A program made the position numbers and the translations under genes. From NCBI RefSeq assembly GCF_030499535.1, contig NZ_JASTLB010000001.1, forward strand, positions 806,001 to 870,000: a stretch of DNA of 64,000 bases. The letters are read 5' to 3'. The notes beneath the pieces are model-generated. The model saw nothing but the letters and a program-made list of their open reading frames with translations. It searched no databases and was not told where the DNA came from. This DNA comes from Streptomyces sp. TG1A-8 (lineage in GTDB: Bacteria; Actinomycetota; Actinomycetes; Streptomycetales; Streptomycetaceae). Below, in pieces: positions 1-8,302 of this stretch (the first letter of the stretch is position 1; every line of letters starts with the position of its first letter).

Positions 1-127
1 GGAGCGAGGCGGAACGGGCCACGGCGGGCCACGGCGGGCTACGACGGGCCGGACCGGGAAGAGGAAGGGGCAGCGGCGGGACGCCGATCCCGCGCGCCCC
101 GCACATCTCCCAGGGACAGGAGGCCGT

Positions 128-418
128 ATGGATTCCAGCGCGACCCCGCTGTGGATCGCCGCCGTCGCCGCGGCGCTGCTGCTCGCCGTCGCCGTCGGCC
201 TGCTGGTGAGACTGGTGCGCACCCGGCGCACCCTGCGGCGGGCCGGCCTGCCCACGGGCCCGCGCTGGGTGTTCTGGGGCGCGGTCCTGTACCTGGTCCT
301 GCCCACCGACCTGCTGCCCGACCCGGTCTACCTGGACGACATCGGCGTCCTGCTGCTCGCCCTGCGCAGCCTGCGCACCGGCGGCCACACCCTGCCGCCC
401 GGCACCACCGGGCCCTGA
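128..418 (+). CDS. Small DUF1232-type membrane protein
   Basis: This 96-residue protein has an N-terminal membrane helix (about residues 9-28, alanine/leucine/valine rich). A second hydrophobic stretch (about 50-80) contains the PTDLLPD and YLDDIG motifs typical of DUF1232/YkvA-like proteins. The family has no defined biochemical role. The start is supported by AGGAGG at 118-123, four bases before the ATG. The upstream 127 bases hold only GC-rich direct repeats (about four copies of ACGGCGGGCC-like 10-mers at 20-60). The next gene lies on the opposite strand and converges. Confidence 0.85.
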   Translation: MDSSATPLWIAAVAAALLLAVAVGLLVRLVRTRRTLRRAGLPTGPRWVFWGAVLYLVLPTDLLPDPVYLDDIGVLLLALRSLRTGGHTLPPGTTGP

Positions 419-488
419 ACCGGGCGGGTCCGCCGCCGGCGTGCCGCCGCCTTCCCGTCCGGCGGGCGGGGCGCCGACCGGCGCCGGC

Positions 489-2288
489 TCAATCGGCGGT
501 GGCGCGGCGGGTGTTCACCAGGAGCAGGGCGGTGAGGAGCACCGGCAGGACCGCGAGCGCGGCCACCGCGGCGGCCGCTCCCGAGAGCCACGGCGGGGCC
601 AGCATGGCGGCCTGCAGCCGGGACGGGTCCGGCAGCCCGAACCGGCCGCCGAGCATCTGCCCGACGGTGAGCGCCGCCGTGACGGCCAGTGCGGCCGTCG
701 CCACGACCAGCCGGACCGCCGCGGCCCGCGCCGGCAGGGCCAGGGCCAGCAGCACGCAGGGGCCCGATGCGAGGAGCGTGGCCGCGAGGACGTTCGAAGA
801 CAGGCCGGTCCAGTGGCGCGGGGAGTGCGCCACCCCGCACAGCAGGACCGTCAGCGCGGCGACCCGCGCGAACCGCAGGGAAGCCGGAAGTTTCCCGCGG
901 GGCTCGGCCGGCACCGCCGCGACGGCCGCCTGCGCGGACCGGACCGGGGCACCGACCGGCACGGACCCGGCCCGGTCACCGGGCGGCGTGGACCGGACGG
1001 GGCCGCCGGACGGGACGGGCCGGAACGGGTCACCGGCCGGAACGGACCGGGAGGAGGTGCCGAACGGCGCGGACCCGGCCGGGTCACCGGGTGGCGCGGA
1101 CCCGGCCGGGTCACCGGGTGGCGCGGACCCGGCCGGGTCACCGGGTGGCGCGGACCCGGCCGGGTCACCGGGCGGCGCGGGCCAGGACAGGTCGTCGAAC
1201 CGGGCGGATCCGGCCGGCTCACCGCCCGGCGCCGACCCGGCCGTGCCGGCGAACGCCACGTCGTCCGCCGGCACGGGCCACGCCCGGTCACCGGACGGCA
1301 GGGAGCGGACCGGACCGCCGAACGCGGCGGACCCGCCCGGCTCACCATCCGGCACGGACCCGGCCGGGGCGTCCGGTGACGCCTCGTGCGACGGCGGGGC
1401 CCAGGCCCGGTCACCGGACAGCGCCGCACCGGCCAGCTCACCGGACAGCACGGACCGGACCGGACCGCCGAACGCGGCGGACCCGCCCGGCTCACCACCC
1501 GGCTCACCATCCGGCACGGACCCGGCCGGGGCGTCCGACGGCACGTGCCCGACCGCGTCGCCCGGCAGCGTGCGGCCGGCCCGGTCGCCGGACAGCGCCG
1601 CACCGGCCGGATCATCGGGCGGCGCGGGCGGACCGGCCGGGCCGGAGACCTCCTGCGGCGGTGCCGAGAGGGCGCGGTCGGCTCGTGCGGCGGACAGCCG
1701 GGCGATCAGTTCGGCGAGTTCCTCGACGGGCCGGTTCACCGCCGCCGCCTCGACGGCCGTACGCCCGCAGTGGGGTTCCACGGGCGCGCGGTGCAGCAGT
1801 TCCATCAGTCGGGAGACCTCCGCCACGGGGCGGTGCTCGACGGCGGCGCGGATCGTGTCGTCGGCACCGTCGGCCGGTCTGGGCGGCCTGGTGAGGAGGG
1901 CGACCAGGCGGGTGACGTCCTCGACGGACCGGCCGACACCGGCCGCGCGCAGGGCGTCGGCCGTGGCACGGGCGTGCTCCGGTGAGCACTCCAGCAGCGT
2001 GATGAGCCGGACGACGTCCTCCAGGGGGCGGTCGGCCACGGCCGTGTTCAGCAGCCCGTGCAGCGGATCGGCGTACGGGGCCGCCTGCCCCTGTGCGGCC
2101 GCGGCCTCGTGGGCCGGCGCGTACCGGTAAGGGACCGCGCCCCGGTGCGGCGGTGCCCCGGGGAACTCCTCCGCAGGCGCCGCGAAGGAAAGGCCCGGGC
2201 CGGGGGACGGCGGGGCGCCCCCGGTCGCGGCCGGCGGGGCGGACACGGCGGAGTCGTCGGGACGGAGGGACGAAGAGCGGGTGGTCAT
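489..2288 (-). CDS. Repeat-rich membrane protein with helical N-terminal motifs
   Basis: I do not recognise this 599-residue protein. The N-terminal third holds four copies of a helical motif of the form RPxEDVxRLxxLL (DRPLEDVVRLITLL, GRSVEDVTRLVALL, HRPVAEVSRLMELL, NRPVEELAELIARL). The middle is a Pro/Gly/Asp/Ser-rich low-complexity segment with perfect nine-residue repeats (GDPAGSAPP). The C-terminal 130 residues carry four hydrophobic segments and end in a short basic tail, so the bulk is probably cytoplasmic and membrane-tethered. The ATG at 2288 is preceded by GGAG six bases upstream; a longer frame to 2357 lacks a ribosome-binding site. It is divergent from the SpoIIE phosphatase gene at 2513. 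Homologues probably vary in length because of the repeats (inference). Confidence 0.7.
   Translation of the reverse strand: MTTRSSSLRPDDSAVSAPPAATGGAPPSPGPGLSFAAPAEEFPGAPPHRGAVPYRYAPAHEAAAAQGQAAPYADPLHGLLNTAVADRPLEDVVRLITLLECSPEHARATADALRAAGVGRSVEDVTRLVALLTRPPRPADGADDTIRAAVEHRPVAEVSRLMELLHRAPVEPHCGRTAVEAAAVNRPVEELAELIARLSAARADRALSAPPQEVSGPAGPPAPPDDPAGAALSGDRAGRTLPGDAVGHVPSDAPAGSVPDGEPGGEPGGSAAFGGPVRSVLSGELAGAALSGDRAWAPPSHEASPDAPAGSVPDGEPGGSAAFGGPVRSLPSGDRAWPVPADDVAFAGTAGSAPGGEPAGSARFDDLSWPAPPGDPAGSAPPGDPAGSAPPGDPAGSAPPGDPAGSAPFGTSSRSVPAGDPFRPVPSGGPVRSTPPGDRAGSVPVGAPVRSAQAAVAAVPAEPRGKLPASLRFARVAALTVLLCGVAHSPRHWTGLSSNVLAATLLASGPCVLLALALPARAAAVRLVVATAALAVTAALTVGQMLGGRFGLPDPSRLQAAMLAPPWLSGAAAAVAALAVLPVLLTALLLVNTRRATAD
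1066..1173. repeat. Four tandem 27-bp units inside the membrane protein gene
   Basis: Four consecutive 27-bp units (1066-1092, 1093-1119, 1120-1146, 1147-1173) are identical except for the last base of the fourth. Each encodes one GDPAGSAPP repeat on the minus strand. Near-perfect identity suggests recent expansion or gene conversion rather than selection on protein sequence alone. Confidence 0.95.
1306..1537. repeat. Direct repeat of 70 bp, second copy with 12-bp internal duplication
   Basis: Positions 1306-1375 recur at 1456-1537. The second copy is the same apart from a duplicated 12-mer (CCCGGCTCACCA type) that makes it 82 bp. A separate block of about 29 bp at 1408-1436 recurs at 1581-1609. 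Both lie in the low-complexity middle of the membrane protein gene and keep the reading frame. Confidence 0.85.
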
Positions 2289-2512
2289 CTCGGCTCCAGG
2301 AGAAGGGTGCGGGCCGACCAGGGCCCCGCGTGCGGCGCGCGGCGGTACACGGACCATTACTAGGAGTCCCCGGGGAGCCCCGCCACCGGGGTGCGGCGCG
2401 GGTGTGACGGGGAGTGCGGCCCCGCCGCCCTCCTCCCGGGTGCGTCACACCACCGCCTTGGCGCATTCTTGCTGTGTCATCCAACCCGGCGGCGCGGGAC
2501 GAGGTAGAACCG

Positions 2513-5020
2513 ATGGCTGGGAGCGGGGAACGGGCGGTCCGCACGCGGGCCCGGCTGGCCGCGCTGCTGACCGACGCCTCGACCGGTGCGCTCGGTGCGG
2601 CCGGCGGCCGTGTCGCGGGCGTGTACCTGCGCTCCGGCACCCCGGGGCTGCTGCACCTGGCCGTGCTCGTGGGGCTGCCCGGCCCGCTGTTCCGGTCGTG
2701 GTGGCGGCTGCACGTCGGCCGGCCCTTCCCGGTGTCCGACGCCTACCGCCTGGGCGTGCCGGTGGTGCTGCCCAACGCGACGGAGACGGTGCGGCGCTAC
2801 CCGCAGTTCGCGGCGGGCCTGCCCTTCCCCTTCGGGTCGGTGCACGTGCCGGTGCCGGGCGGGACCGAGCCCCTGGGAGTGCTCACGGTGCTGCGCCCGT
2901 CCGGGTCGGACACCCCGCAGGAGCTGCTGGACCGGGAGCTGCTGACCCGGCTGGCCGAGGGGCTGGGCTCGGAGCTGCTCGGGCTCGCCGACGGCGACGA
3001 GGCGGTGGTCGCCTGGGACGGGGAGCCGCTGTGCGTACGGCCGCCCGCCACCCGGCCGGCGCAGATCCGCGTGGGCCGGTTCACCTGGGACCCGGCGACC
3101 TCGGCGGTGCGCGCGGACGACCGGCTGCACGCCGTGCTGGGGCTGTCGCCCGACGCGGTCACGGGCACCGGCGCGGCGTTCGCGGACGCCGTGTCCCCGG
3201 CCGACGCGCACCGGATCCTGGCCGCGCTGCGCGATACGGCCGCCGGGAAGCCGCCGCCCGAGCCGCTGCCGCTGCGACCGGGGGACGGCGTCCTGCGGCT
3301 GCTGGACCTGTGGCCCACGGGGGAGAACGGCGGGGCGCCCCAGGTCGCCGGAGTGGTCCTCGACCCCGGCCCCGCCGCGTCGGCGGACGGCGCGGCCGAC
3401 CTGCTCCCGCAGGGGGTGTTCTGCCTGGACCGACTGGGGACGGTCGTGTACGTCAACCCGGCCGCGGCGCGGCTCGCCGGCCGGGAGCGGGCGCGCCTGC
3501 TGGGCCGTCCGCTGTGGGAGGCGATGCCGTGGCTGACCGGGCCGGCGTACGACGACCACCTGCGCGGCGCGCTGCTGTCCACGGGGCCGGTGCGCTTCCA
3601 CGTCCGGCGGCCCCCGGACGGCGGCGGGGCCCCCGGGGACGGCGACTGGCTGGCCCTGTCGGTGCATCCCGGCCCCGACATCCTCACCTGCACGCTGGAA
3701 CCCGCCAGCCGCGTGGACGCGCCCCGGGAGCCGGCCCGCGAGGTTCCCGACGTGCCCGGGGAGGTGGCCGGTGACCAGTCCATGGCGCCGCTGTACCGGC
3801 CCATCGCCCTGGCCATCGCGCTCACGGACGCGGTGACCGCCCAGCAGGTGTCGGCGGTCGTCGTGCGGGAGCTGCTGCCCGCCTTCGGGGGCCGGCGCCT
3901 GGCCATCCACCTGCTCCAGGACCGCCACCTGTACCTCGCCTGGGAGACCGGATTCCCGCCCGGCTTCCTGGTCCCGTTCGAGGGCGTCGGTCTCGACGCG
4001 CACCTGCCCGGCGTGGAGACGCTCACCACCGGCCGCCCGCTGTTCTTCGAGTCCATGGAGCAGTTGGCCGCCACCTATCCGGGGATCCCGCTGGACGCCG
4101 AGGAGGGCGCCCGCGCCTTCCTGCCGCTGATCGCCTCGGGCCGGCTGGTCGGCTCCTGCATCCTCGGCTTCGAGAGCCCGCGCCGCTTCAGCACCCAGGA
4201 ACGCACGGTCCTCACCGCGCTCGCCGGACTGATCGCCCAGGCGATGGAGCGGGCGCGGCGCTACGACAGCGAGGCCGCGCTCGCCCGCGGCCTCCAGCAG
4301 GCCCTGCTGCCGCGCCGGCTGTCGGCGCATCCCGGGGTGGAGACGGCCGGCCGGTACCTGCCGGGCACGCAGGGCATGGACGTGGGCGGGGACTGGTACG
4401 ACGTGGTGGAGGCGGGTGACGGACTGGCGCTGGTGATCGGTGACGTGCAGGGGCACGGGGTGCAGGCGGCGGCCACCATGGGCCAGCTGCGCAGCGCCGT
4501 GCGCGCCTTCGCGCTCGGCGACCGGCCGCCCGACGAGGTGCTGAGCGGGACGAACCACCTGCTCATCGACCTCGACCCGGGCCAGTTCGCCAGCTGCTGC
4601 TACCTGCGGCTGGACCCGGCCACCGGTCGGGCCCGGGTCGCGCGGGCGGGGCACCCGCCGCCGCTGCTGCGCTCCGCCGACGGCCGCACGCGGGTACTGG
4701 ACATACCCGGCGGAGTCGTCCTGGGCGTCGATCCGCACGCCCGGTACCCGGTGACCGAGCTGTGGATGGAGCCGGAGGCGATCCTCGCGCTGTACACCGA
4801 CGGGCTGGTGGAGCGGCCCGGTGCCGACATCGACGACGGCATCACCGCGCTGCGGCTGGCGCTGGCGAGGGCCGCGACGGCCCACGGCCGGCGCGGCGGA
4901 CGGTCCCTGGGCGGGGTCGCCGACCGGCTCACCGCCACGGCCCGTCACTCGGTCGACCGTCCCGACGACGTGGCACTGCTCCTGGCCACCCGCCGTCCCG
5001 GTCCGGCGCACCACCGGTGA
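2513..5020 (+). CDS. SpoIIE-family PP2C phosphatase with GAF and PAS sensors
   Basis: A cytoplasmic multi-sensor phosphatase of 835 residues. It has an N-terminal GAF-like segment (about 10-150), a PAS domain (about 300-410, with VFCLDRLGTVVYVNPAA), a GAF domain (about 420-580) and a C-terminal SpoIIE/PP2C domain (about 585-832). The metal-binding aspartates are intact in GGDWYDV, IGDVQGHG, YTDGLVE and PDDVALL. Such enzymes usually dephosphorylate STAS anti-anti-sigma factors in partner-switching cascades; no STAS or anti-sigma gene is visible beside it. There is no C-terminal HATPase domain, unlike the next gene. The ATG at 2513 is preceded by GAGG nine bases upstream. It runs in the same direction as the next phosphatase, 78 bp away. 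Confidence 0.9.
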   Translation: MAGSGERAVRTRARLAALLTDASTGALGAAGGRVAGVYLRSGTPGLLHLAVLVGLPGPLFRSWWRLHVGRPFPVSDAYRLGVPVVLPNATETVRRYPQFAAGLPFPFGSVHVPVPGGTEPLGVLTVLRPSGSDTPQELLDRELLTRLAEGLGSELLGLADGDEAVVAWDGEPLCVRPPATRPAQIRVGRFTWDPATSAVRADDRLHAVLGLSPDAVTGTGAAFADAVSPADAHRILAALRDTAAGKPPPEPLPLRPGDGVLRLLDLWPTGENGGAPQVAGVVLDPGPAASADGAADLLPQGVFCLDRLGTVVYVNPAAARLAGRERARLLGRPLWEAMPWLTGPAYDDHLRGALLSTGPVRFHVRRPPDGGGAPGDGDWLALSVHPGPDILTCTLEPASRVDAPREPAREVPDVPGEVAGDQSMAPLYRPIALAIALTDAVTAQQVSAVVVRELLPAFGGRRLAIHLLQDRHLYLAWETGFPPGFLVPFEGVGLDAHLPGVETLTTGRPLFFESMEQLAATYPGIPLDAEEGARAFLPLIASGRLVGSCILGFESPRRFSTQERTVLTALAGLIAQAMERARRYDSEAALARGLQQALLPRRLSAHPGVETAGRYLPGTQGMDVGGDWYDVVEAGDGLALVIGDVQGHGVQAAATMGQLRSAVRAFALGDRPPDEVLSGTNHLLIDLDPGQFASCCYLRLDPATGRARVARAGHPPPLLRSADGRTRVLDIPGGVVLGVDPHARYPVTELWMEPEAILALYTDGLVERPGADIDDGITALRLALARAATAHGRRGGRSLGGVADRLTATARHSVDRPDDVALLLATRRPGPAHHR

Positions 5021-5098
5021 CCGGACCGGGACGGCAGATGATCGTCACGGTGGGTGACACCCTCGCCTGACGGGGCCGGGCAGTGTAGACATGGGCAC

Positions 5099-7840
5099 AT
5101 GGTCCGACTGCCCGGCCGGTCCGATACTCGGCCCCCCCGCCCTTCCGGCCGCCCGCGCGCACCGCTGCCCGCGAGCCCGGGCGGTCCCGTCGCGGACGGC
5201 GGCCGGCCCGCGGGGGTGCTGCGGCCGGCGCTGGCCCGGCGGAGCGTCGCCGGGCAGGTGTTCCTCCTGCAGTTGCTGATCGTGCTGCTGCTGGTCCTCG
5301 CGGCCGTGGTGGCGCAGGTGCTGCAGGTGCGGCACGACAGCGACCTGGAGGCCCGCAACCGCTCCCTCGCCGTCGCCGAGACCTTCGCCAACGCGCCGGG
5401 CACGGCGGCCGCGCTGCGCGCCCCGGACCCCACGGCCGTGCTCCAGCCCAGGGCGGAGGCCGCCCGCAAGGCGACCGGGGTGGACTTCCTCGTCGTCATG
5501 ACCACCGACGGCGTCCGGTACACGCATCCCCGGGCCGACCGCATCGGCAGGAAGTTCGTCGGCACCATCGCCCCCGCCGCGGCCGGCGGGACGGTCACCG
5601 AGGAGGTCGACGGGACGCTCGGGCCGCTGGTGCAGGCGGTGGTGCCGGTCAGGGACCCCGCCGGCACGGTGGTGGGCCTGGTGTCGGCGGGCATCACCAC
5701 CGCGCACGTCGGCGGGGCCGCCGACCAGCAGCTCCCGCTGCTGCTGGCCGCCGCGGCGGCGGCGGTCGCTCTGGCCACCGCCGGCACGGCTCTGGTCAGC
5801 AGACGGCTGCTGCGCCAGACGCGCGGCCTGGGCCCCTACGAGATGACCAGGATGTACGAGCACCACGACGCGGTGCTGCACGCGGTCCGGGAGGGCGTGC
5901 TCATCGTCGGCGGCGACGGCCGGCTGCTGCTCGCCAACGACGAGGCGCACCGGCTGCTGGACCTGCCCGGGGACGCCGAGCGGCGGCACGTGCTGGAGCT
6001 GGGCCTGGACGACGAGACGGCGGGACTGCTCGCCTCCGGGCGGGTGGCCACCGACGAGGTGCACCTGGTCAAGGACCGGCTGCTGGCCATCAACCAGCGC
6101 CCCACCGACCTGCGCGGCGGTCCGGCCGGCAGCGTCACCACGCTGCGCGACTCCACCGAACTGCGTGCCCTGTCCGGCCGCGCGGAAGTGGCCCGCGAGC
6201 GGCTGAACATGCTGTACGACGCCGGGGTGGGCATCGGCACCAGCCTGGACGTGACCCGTACGGCACAGGAGCTGGCCGAGCTGGCCGTGCCCCGGTTCGC
6301 CGACTTCGCCACCGTGGACCTGTTCGACCCGGTGCTGAAGGGCGAGGAGCCGAGGCCCGGGACGGCGCTGCGCCGGACGGCGTCCAGTGGTATCCGCAAG
6401 GACGCCCCGCTGTACCCGGTGGGCGAGCGGATCCGGTTCGTGGTCACTTCGCCGCAGGCCCGGAGCCTGACCACCGGGCAGTCCGTCGTCGAGCCCCGGC
6501 TGCGCGAAGCGCCCGGCTGGCTCGCGCAGGACGTGGAGCGCAGCGGGCGGATCGTCACCTACGGCATCCACTCGCTGATCACCGTGCCGTTGCGGGCGGG
6601 CAGCCTGGTGCTCGGCGTGGCGAACTTCTGGCGCTCGGAGAAGCCGCAGCCCTTCGACACCGAGGAGCTGGCGCTCGCCGAGGAACTGGTCGCGCGGGCC
6701 GCCGTGTCTATCGACAACGCCCGCCGCTACACGCGCGAGCACAGCATGGCGGTGACGCTGCAGCGCAGCCTGCTGCCGCGCACCCTGCCCGAGCAGGGCG
6801 CCCTGGAGATCGCCTACCGCTACCTGCCGGCGCAGTCCGGCGTGGGCGGCGACTGGTTCGACGTGCTGCCGCTGTCCGGCGCGCGGGTCGCCCTGGTGGT
6901 GGGGGACGTCGTGGGGCACGGGCTGCACGCGGCGGCGACGATGGGCCGACTGCGCACGGCCGTGCACAACTTCTCCGCGCTGGACCTGCCGCCCGACGAA
7001 CTCCTCGGCCTGCTGGACGAGCTGGTGGGCCGGATCGACCAGGACGAGACCCCGGCCGACGGCGCCGCCGCGGTCACCGGCGCGACCTGCCTGTACGCGG
7101 TGTACGACCCGGTCTCCCGGCGCTGCACCGTCGCCCGGGCCGGCCACCCGCCGCCCGCGCTGGTGCACCCGGACGGGGACGTGGAGTTCCCGGACGTGCC
7201 CGCGGGACTGCCGCTGGGCCTGGGCGGCCTGCCGTTCGAGACCGTCGACTTGGAGCTGCCGGAGGGCAGCCGGCTGGTGCTGTACACCGACGGGCTGGTG
7301 GAGGACCGGGTCCGGGACATCGACGAGGGCCTGGAGCTGCTGCGCGAGGCCCTGCGCCGGGCGCCGGGCGCCTCGCCCGAGGCCACCTGCCGCACCGTGC
7401 TGGACAGCCTTCCGGCCCGGCCCAGCGACGACGTGGCGCTGATCGTGGCCCGCACCCGGGTCCTGGGGGCGGACCGGGTCGCCGAGTGGCAGGTGCCCTC
7501 CGAGCCGGCGGCGGTCTCCGAGGTGCGGGCCTCGGTCGCCCGCCGGCTCGCCGACTGGGGCCTGGACGAGCTGGCGTTCACGACGGAGCTGATCCTGAGC
7601 GAGCTGGTCACCAACGCCATCCGCTACGGGCGCGGGCCGATCGGCGTACGGCTGCTGCGCGAGCGCACGCTGATCTGCGAGGTGTCCGACCGCAGCACCA
7701 CGTCACCGCACCTGAGGTACGCGGCCAGCACCGACGAGGGCGGTCGAGGCCTGTTCCTGGTGGCGCAGGTCGCCGACCGCTGGGGCACCCGCTACACCCC
7801 CCACGGCAAGATCATCTGGGCGGAGCAGCCGCTGCCCTGA
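5099..7840 (+). CDS. Membrane SpoIIE phosphatase with cache sensor and HATPase
   Basis: A 913-residue transmembrane signalling protein. It has one helix at about 55-76, an extracytoplasmic single-cache-like domain (about 77-205), a second helix (about 212-235), a PAS domain of the citrate-sensor type (about 240-360), and a GAF domain (about 370-545). A SpoIIE/PP2C phosphatase domain follows (about 550-785; GGDWFDV, VGDVVGHG, YTDGLVE, SDDVALI), then an RsbW-like HATPase (about 795-910; N-box ELVTNAIRYG, G2 motif GGRGLFLV). Phosphatase and kinase modules in one chain suggest it both senses an outside ligand and sets phosphorylation of an antagonist protein. I chose the ATG at 5099, seven bases after a TAGACA hexamer (5086-5091) with no ribosome-binding site; an in-frame GTG at 5054 is the alternative. 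Confidence 0.88.
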   Translation: MVRLPGRSDTRPPRPSGRPRAPLPASPGGPVADGGRPAGVLRPALARRSVAGQVFLLQLLIVLLLVLAAVVAQVLQVRHDSDLEARNRSLAVAETFANAPGTAAALRAPDPTAVLQPRAEAARKATGVDFLVVMTTDGVRYTHPRADRIGRKFVGTIAPAAAGGTVTEEVDGTLGPLVQAVVPVRDPAGTVVGLVSAGITTAHVGGAADQQLPLLLAAAAAAVALATAGTALVSRRLLRQTRGLGPYEMTRMYEHHDAVLHAVREGVLIVGGDGRLLLANDEAHRLLDLPGDAERRHVLELGLDDETAGLLASGRVATDEVHLVKDRLLAINQRPTDLRGGPAGSVTTLRDSTELRALSGRAEVARERLNMLYDAGVGIGTSLDVTRTAQELAELAVPRFADFATVDLFDPVLKGEEPRPGTALRRTASSGIRKDAPLYPVGERIRFVVTSPQARSLTTGQSVVEPRLREAPGWLAQDVERSGRIVTYGIHSLITVPLRAGSLVLGVANFWRSEKPQPFDTEELALAEELVARAAVSIDNARRYTREHSMAVTLQRSLLPRTLPEQGALEIAYRYLPAQSGVGGDWFDVLPLSGARVALVVGDVVGHGLHAAATMGRLRTAVHNFSALDLPPDELLGLLDELVGRIDQDETPADGAAAVTGATCLYAVYDPVSRRCTVARAGHPPPALVHPDGDVEFPDVPAGLPLGLGGLPFETVDLELPEGSRLVLYTDGLVEDRVRDIDEGLELLREALRRAPGASPEATCRTVLDSLPARPSDDVALIVARTRVLGADRVAEWQVPSEPAAVSEVRASVARRLADWGLDELAFTTELILSELVTNAIRYGRGPIGVRLLRERTLICEVSDRSTTSPHLRYAASTDEGGRGLFLVAQVADRWGTRYTPHGKIIWAEQPLP

Positions 7841-7867
7841 GAACGGTGCGCGCCGGGCGGGCGGTCG

Positions 7868-8104
7868 TCAGCCGCCACCCAGCCGTGAACGCAGCAGTTG
7901 CTTGCCCAGTTCGGCACCCTTGCGGCTGTCGGCCTGGGCCTTGCGGAACAGGTCCGCGGCCTCGTCGTCGCCGTCACGCTCGGCGTCCTGGACGTACTGC
8001 TCCAGGCGCAGGGCGTTGCTCAGGCACGCCTCGACGTACCAGATCAGGTTGTAGTCCTTGTCCCGGGTGCCGGTGACGTCCCCGGTCTCACTGGTGCTGG
8101 TCAT
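7868..8104 (-). CDS. Small conserved hypothetical protein
   Basis: A soluble, helical and charged protein of 78 residues beginning MTSTSETGDV, with a core motif DYNLIWYVEACLSNALRLE. I do not recognise a functional domain; short proteins of this type occur in streptomycetes. GGAG lies seven to eight bases before the ATG, which decides the start over the longer frame to 8185. It converges on the phosphatase gene, with only 27 bases between the stop codons. Confidence 0.75.
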   Translation of the reverse strand: MTSTSETGDVTGTRDKDYNLIWYVEACLSNALRLEQYVQDAERDGDDEAADLFRKAQADSRKGAELGKQLLRSRLGGG

Positions 8105-8302
8105 CCGGGGTCTCCTCCCTGTGTCGGTCCGGTGTCGGTCGGTCTTCGGAGACTGCCGGGTACCCGCGGCGAAGTGCGGGCACACCGCCCGGAACGGATC
8201 CGGCTCACTCGTCGATCACCGCGCCGAAGCGGGCCCCGCGGGCCGCGGCGCCGTAGGACCAGGAGCCGTCGGCGAGCGGCCCGTGGTCGCTCGCGGGCGG
8301 GG

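Noticed and set aside
1066..1173. Possible CRISPR-like repeat array
   Set aside because: The 27-bp units are contiguous without spacers, keep a reading frame and encode a peptide repeat.
151..2130. Long plus-strand frame with Ser/Pro/Gly/Asp repeats
   Set aside because: It is the complement of the repeat-rich membrane protein gene; it starts inside the DUF1232 gene and has no ribosome-binding site.
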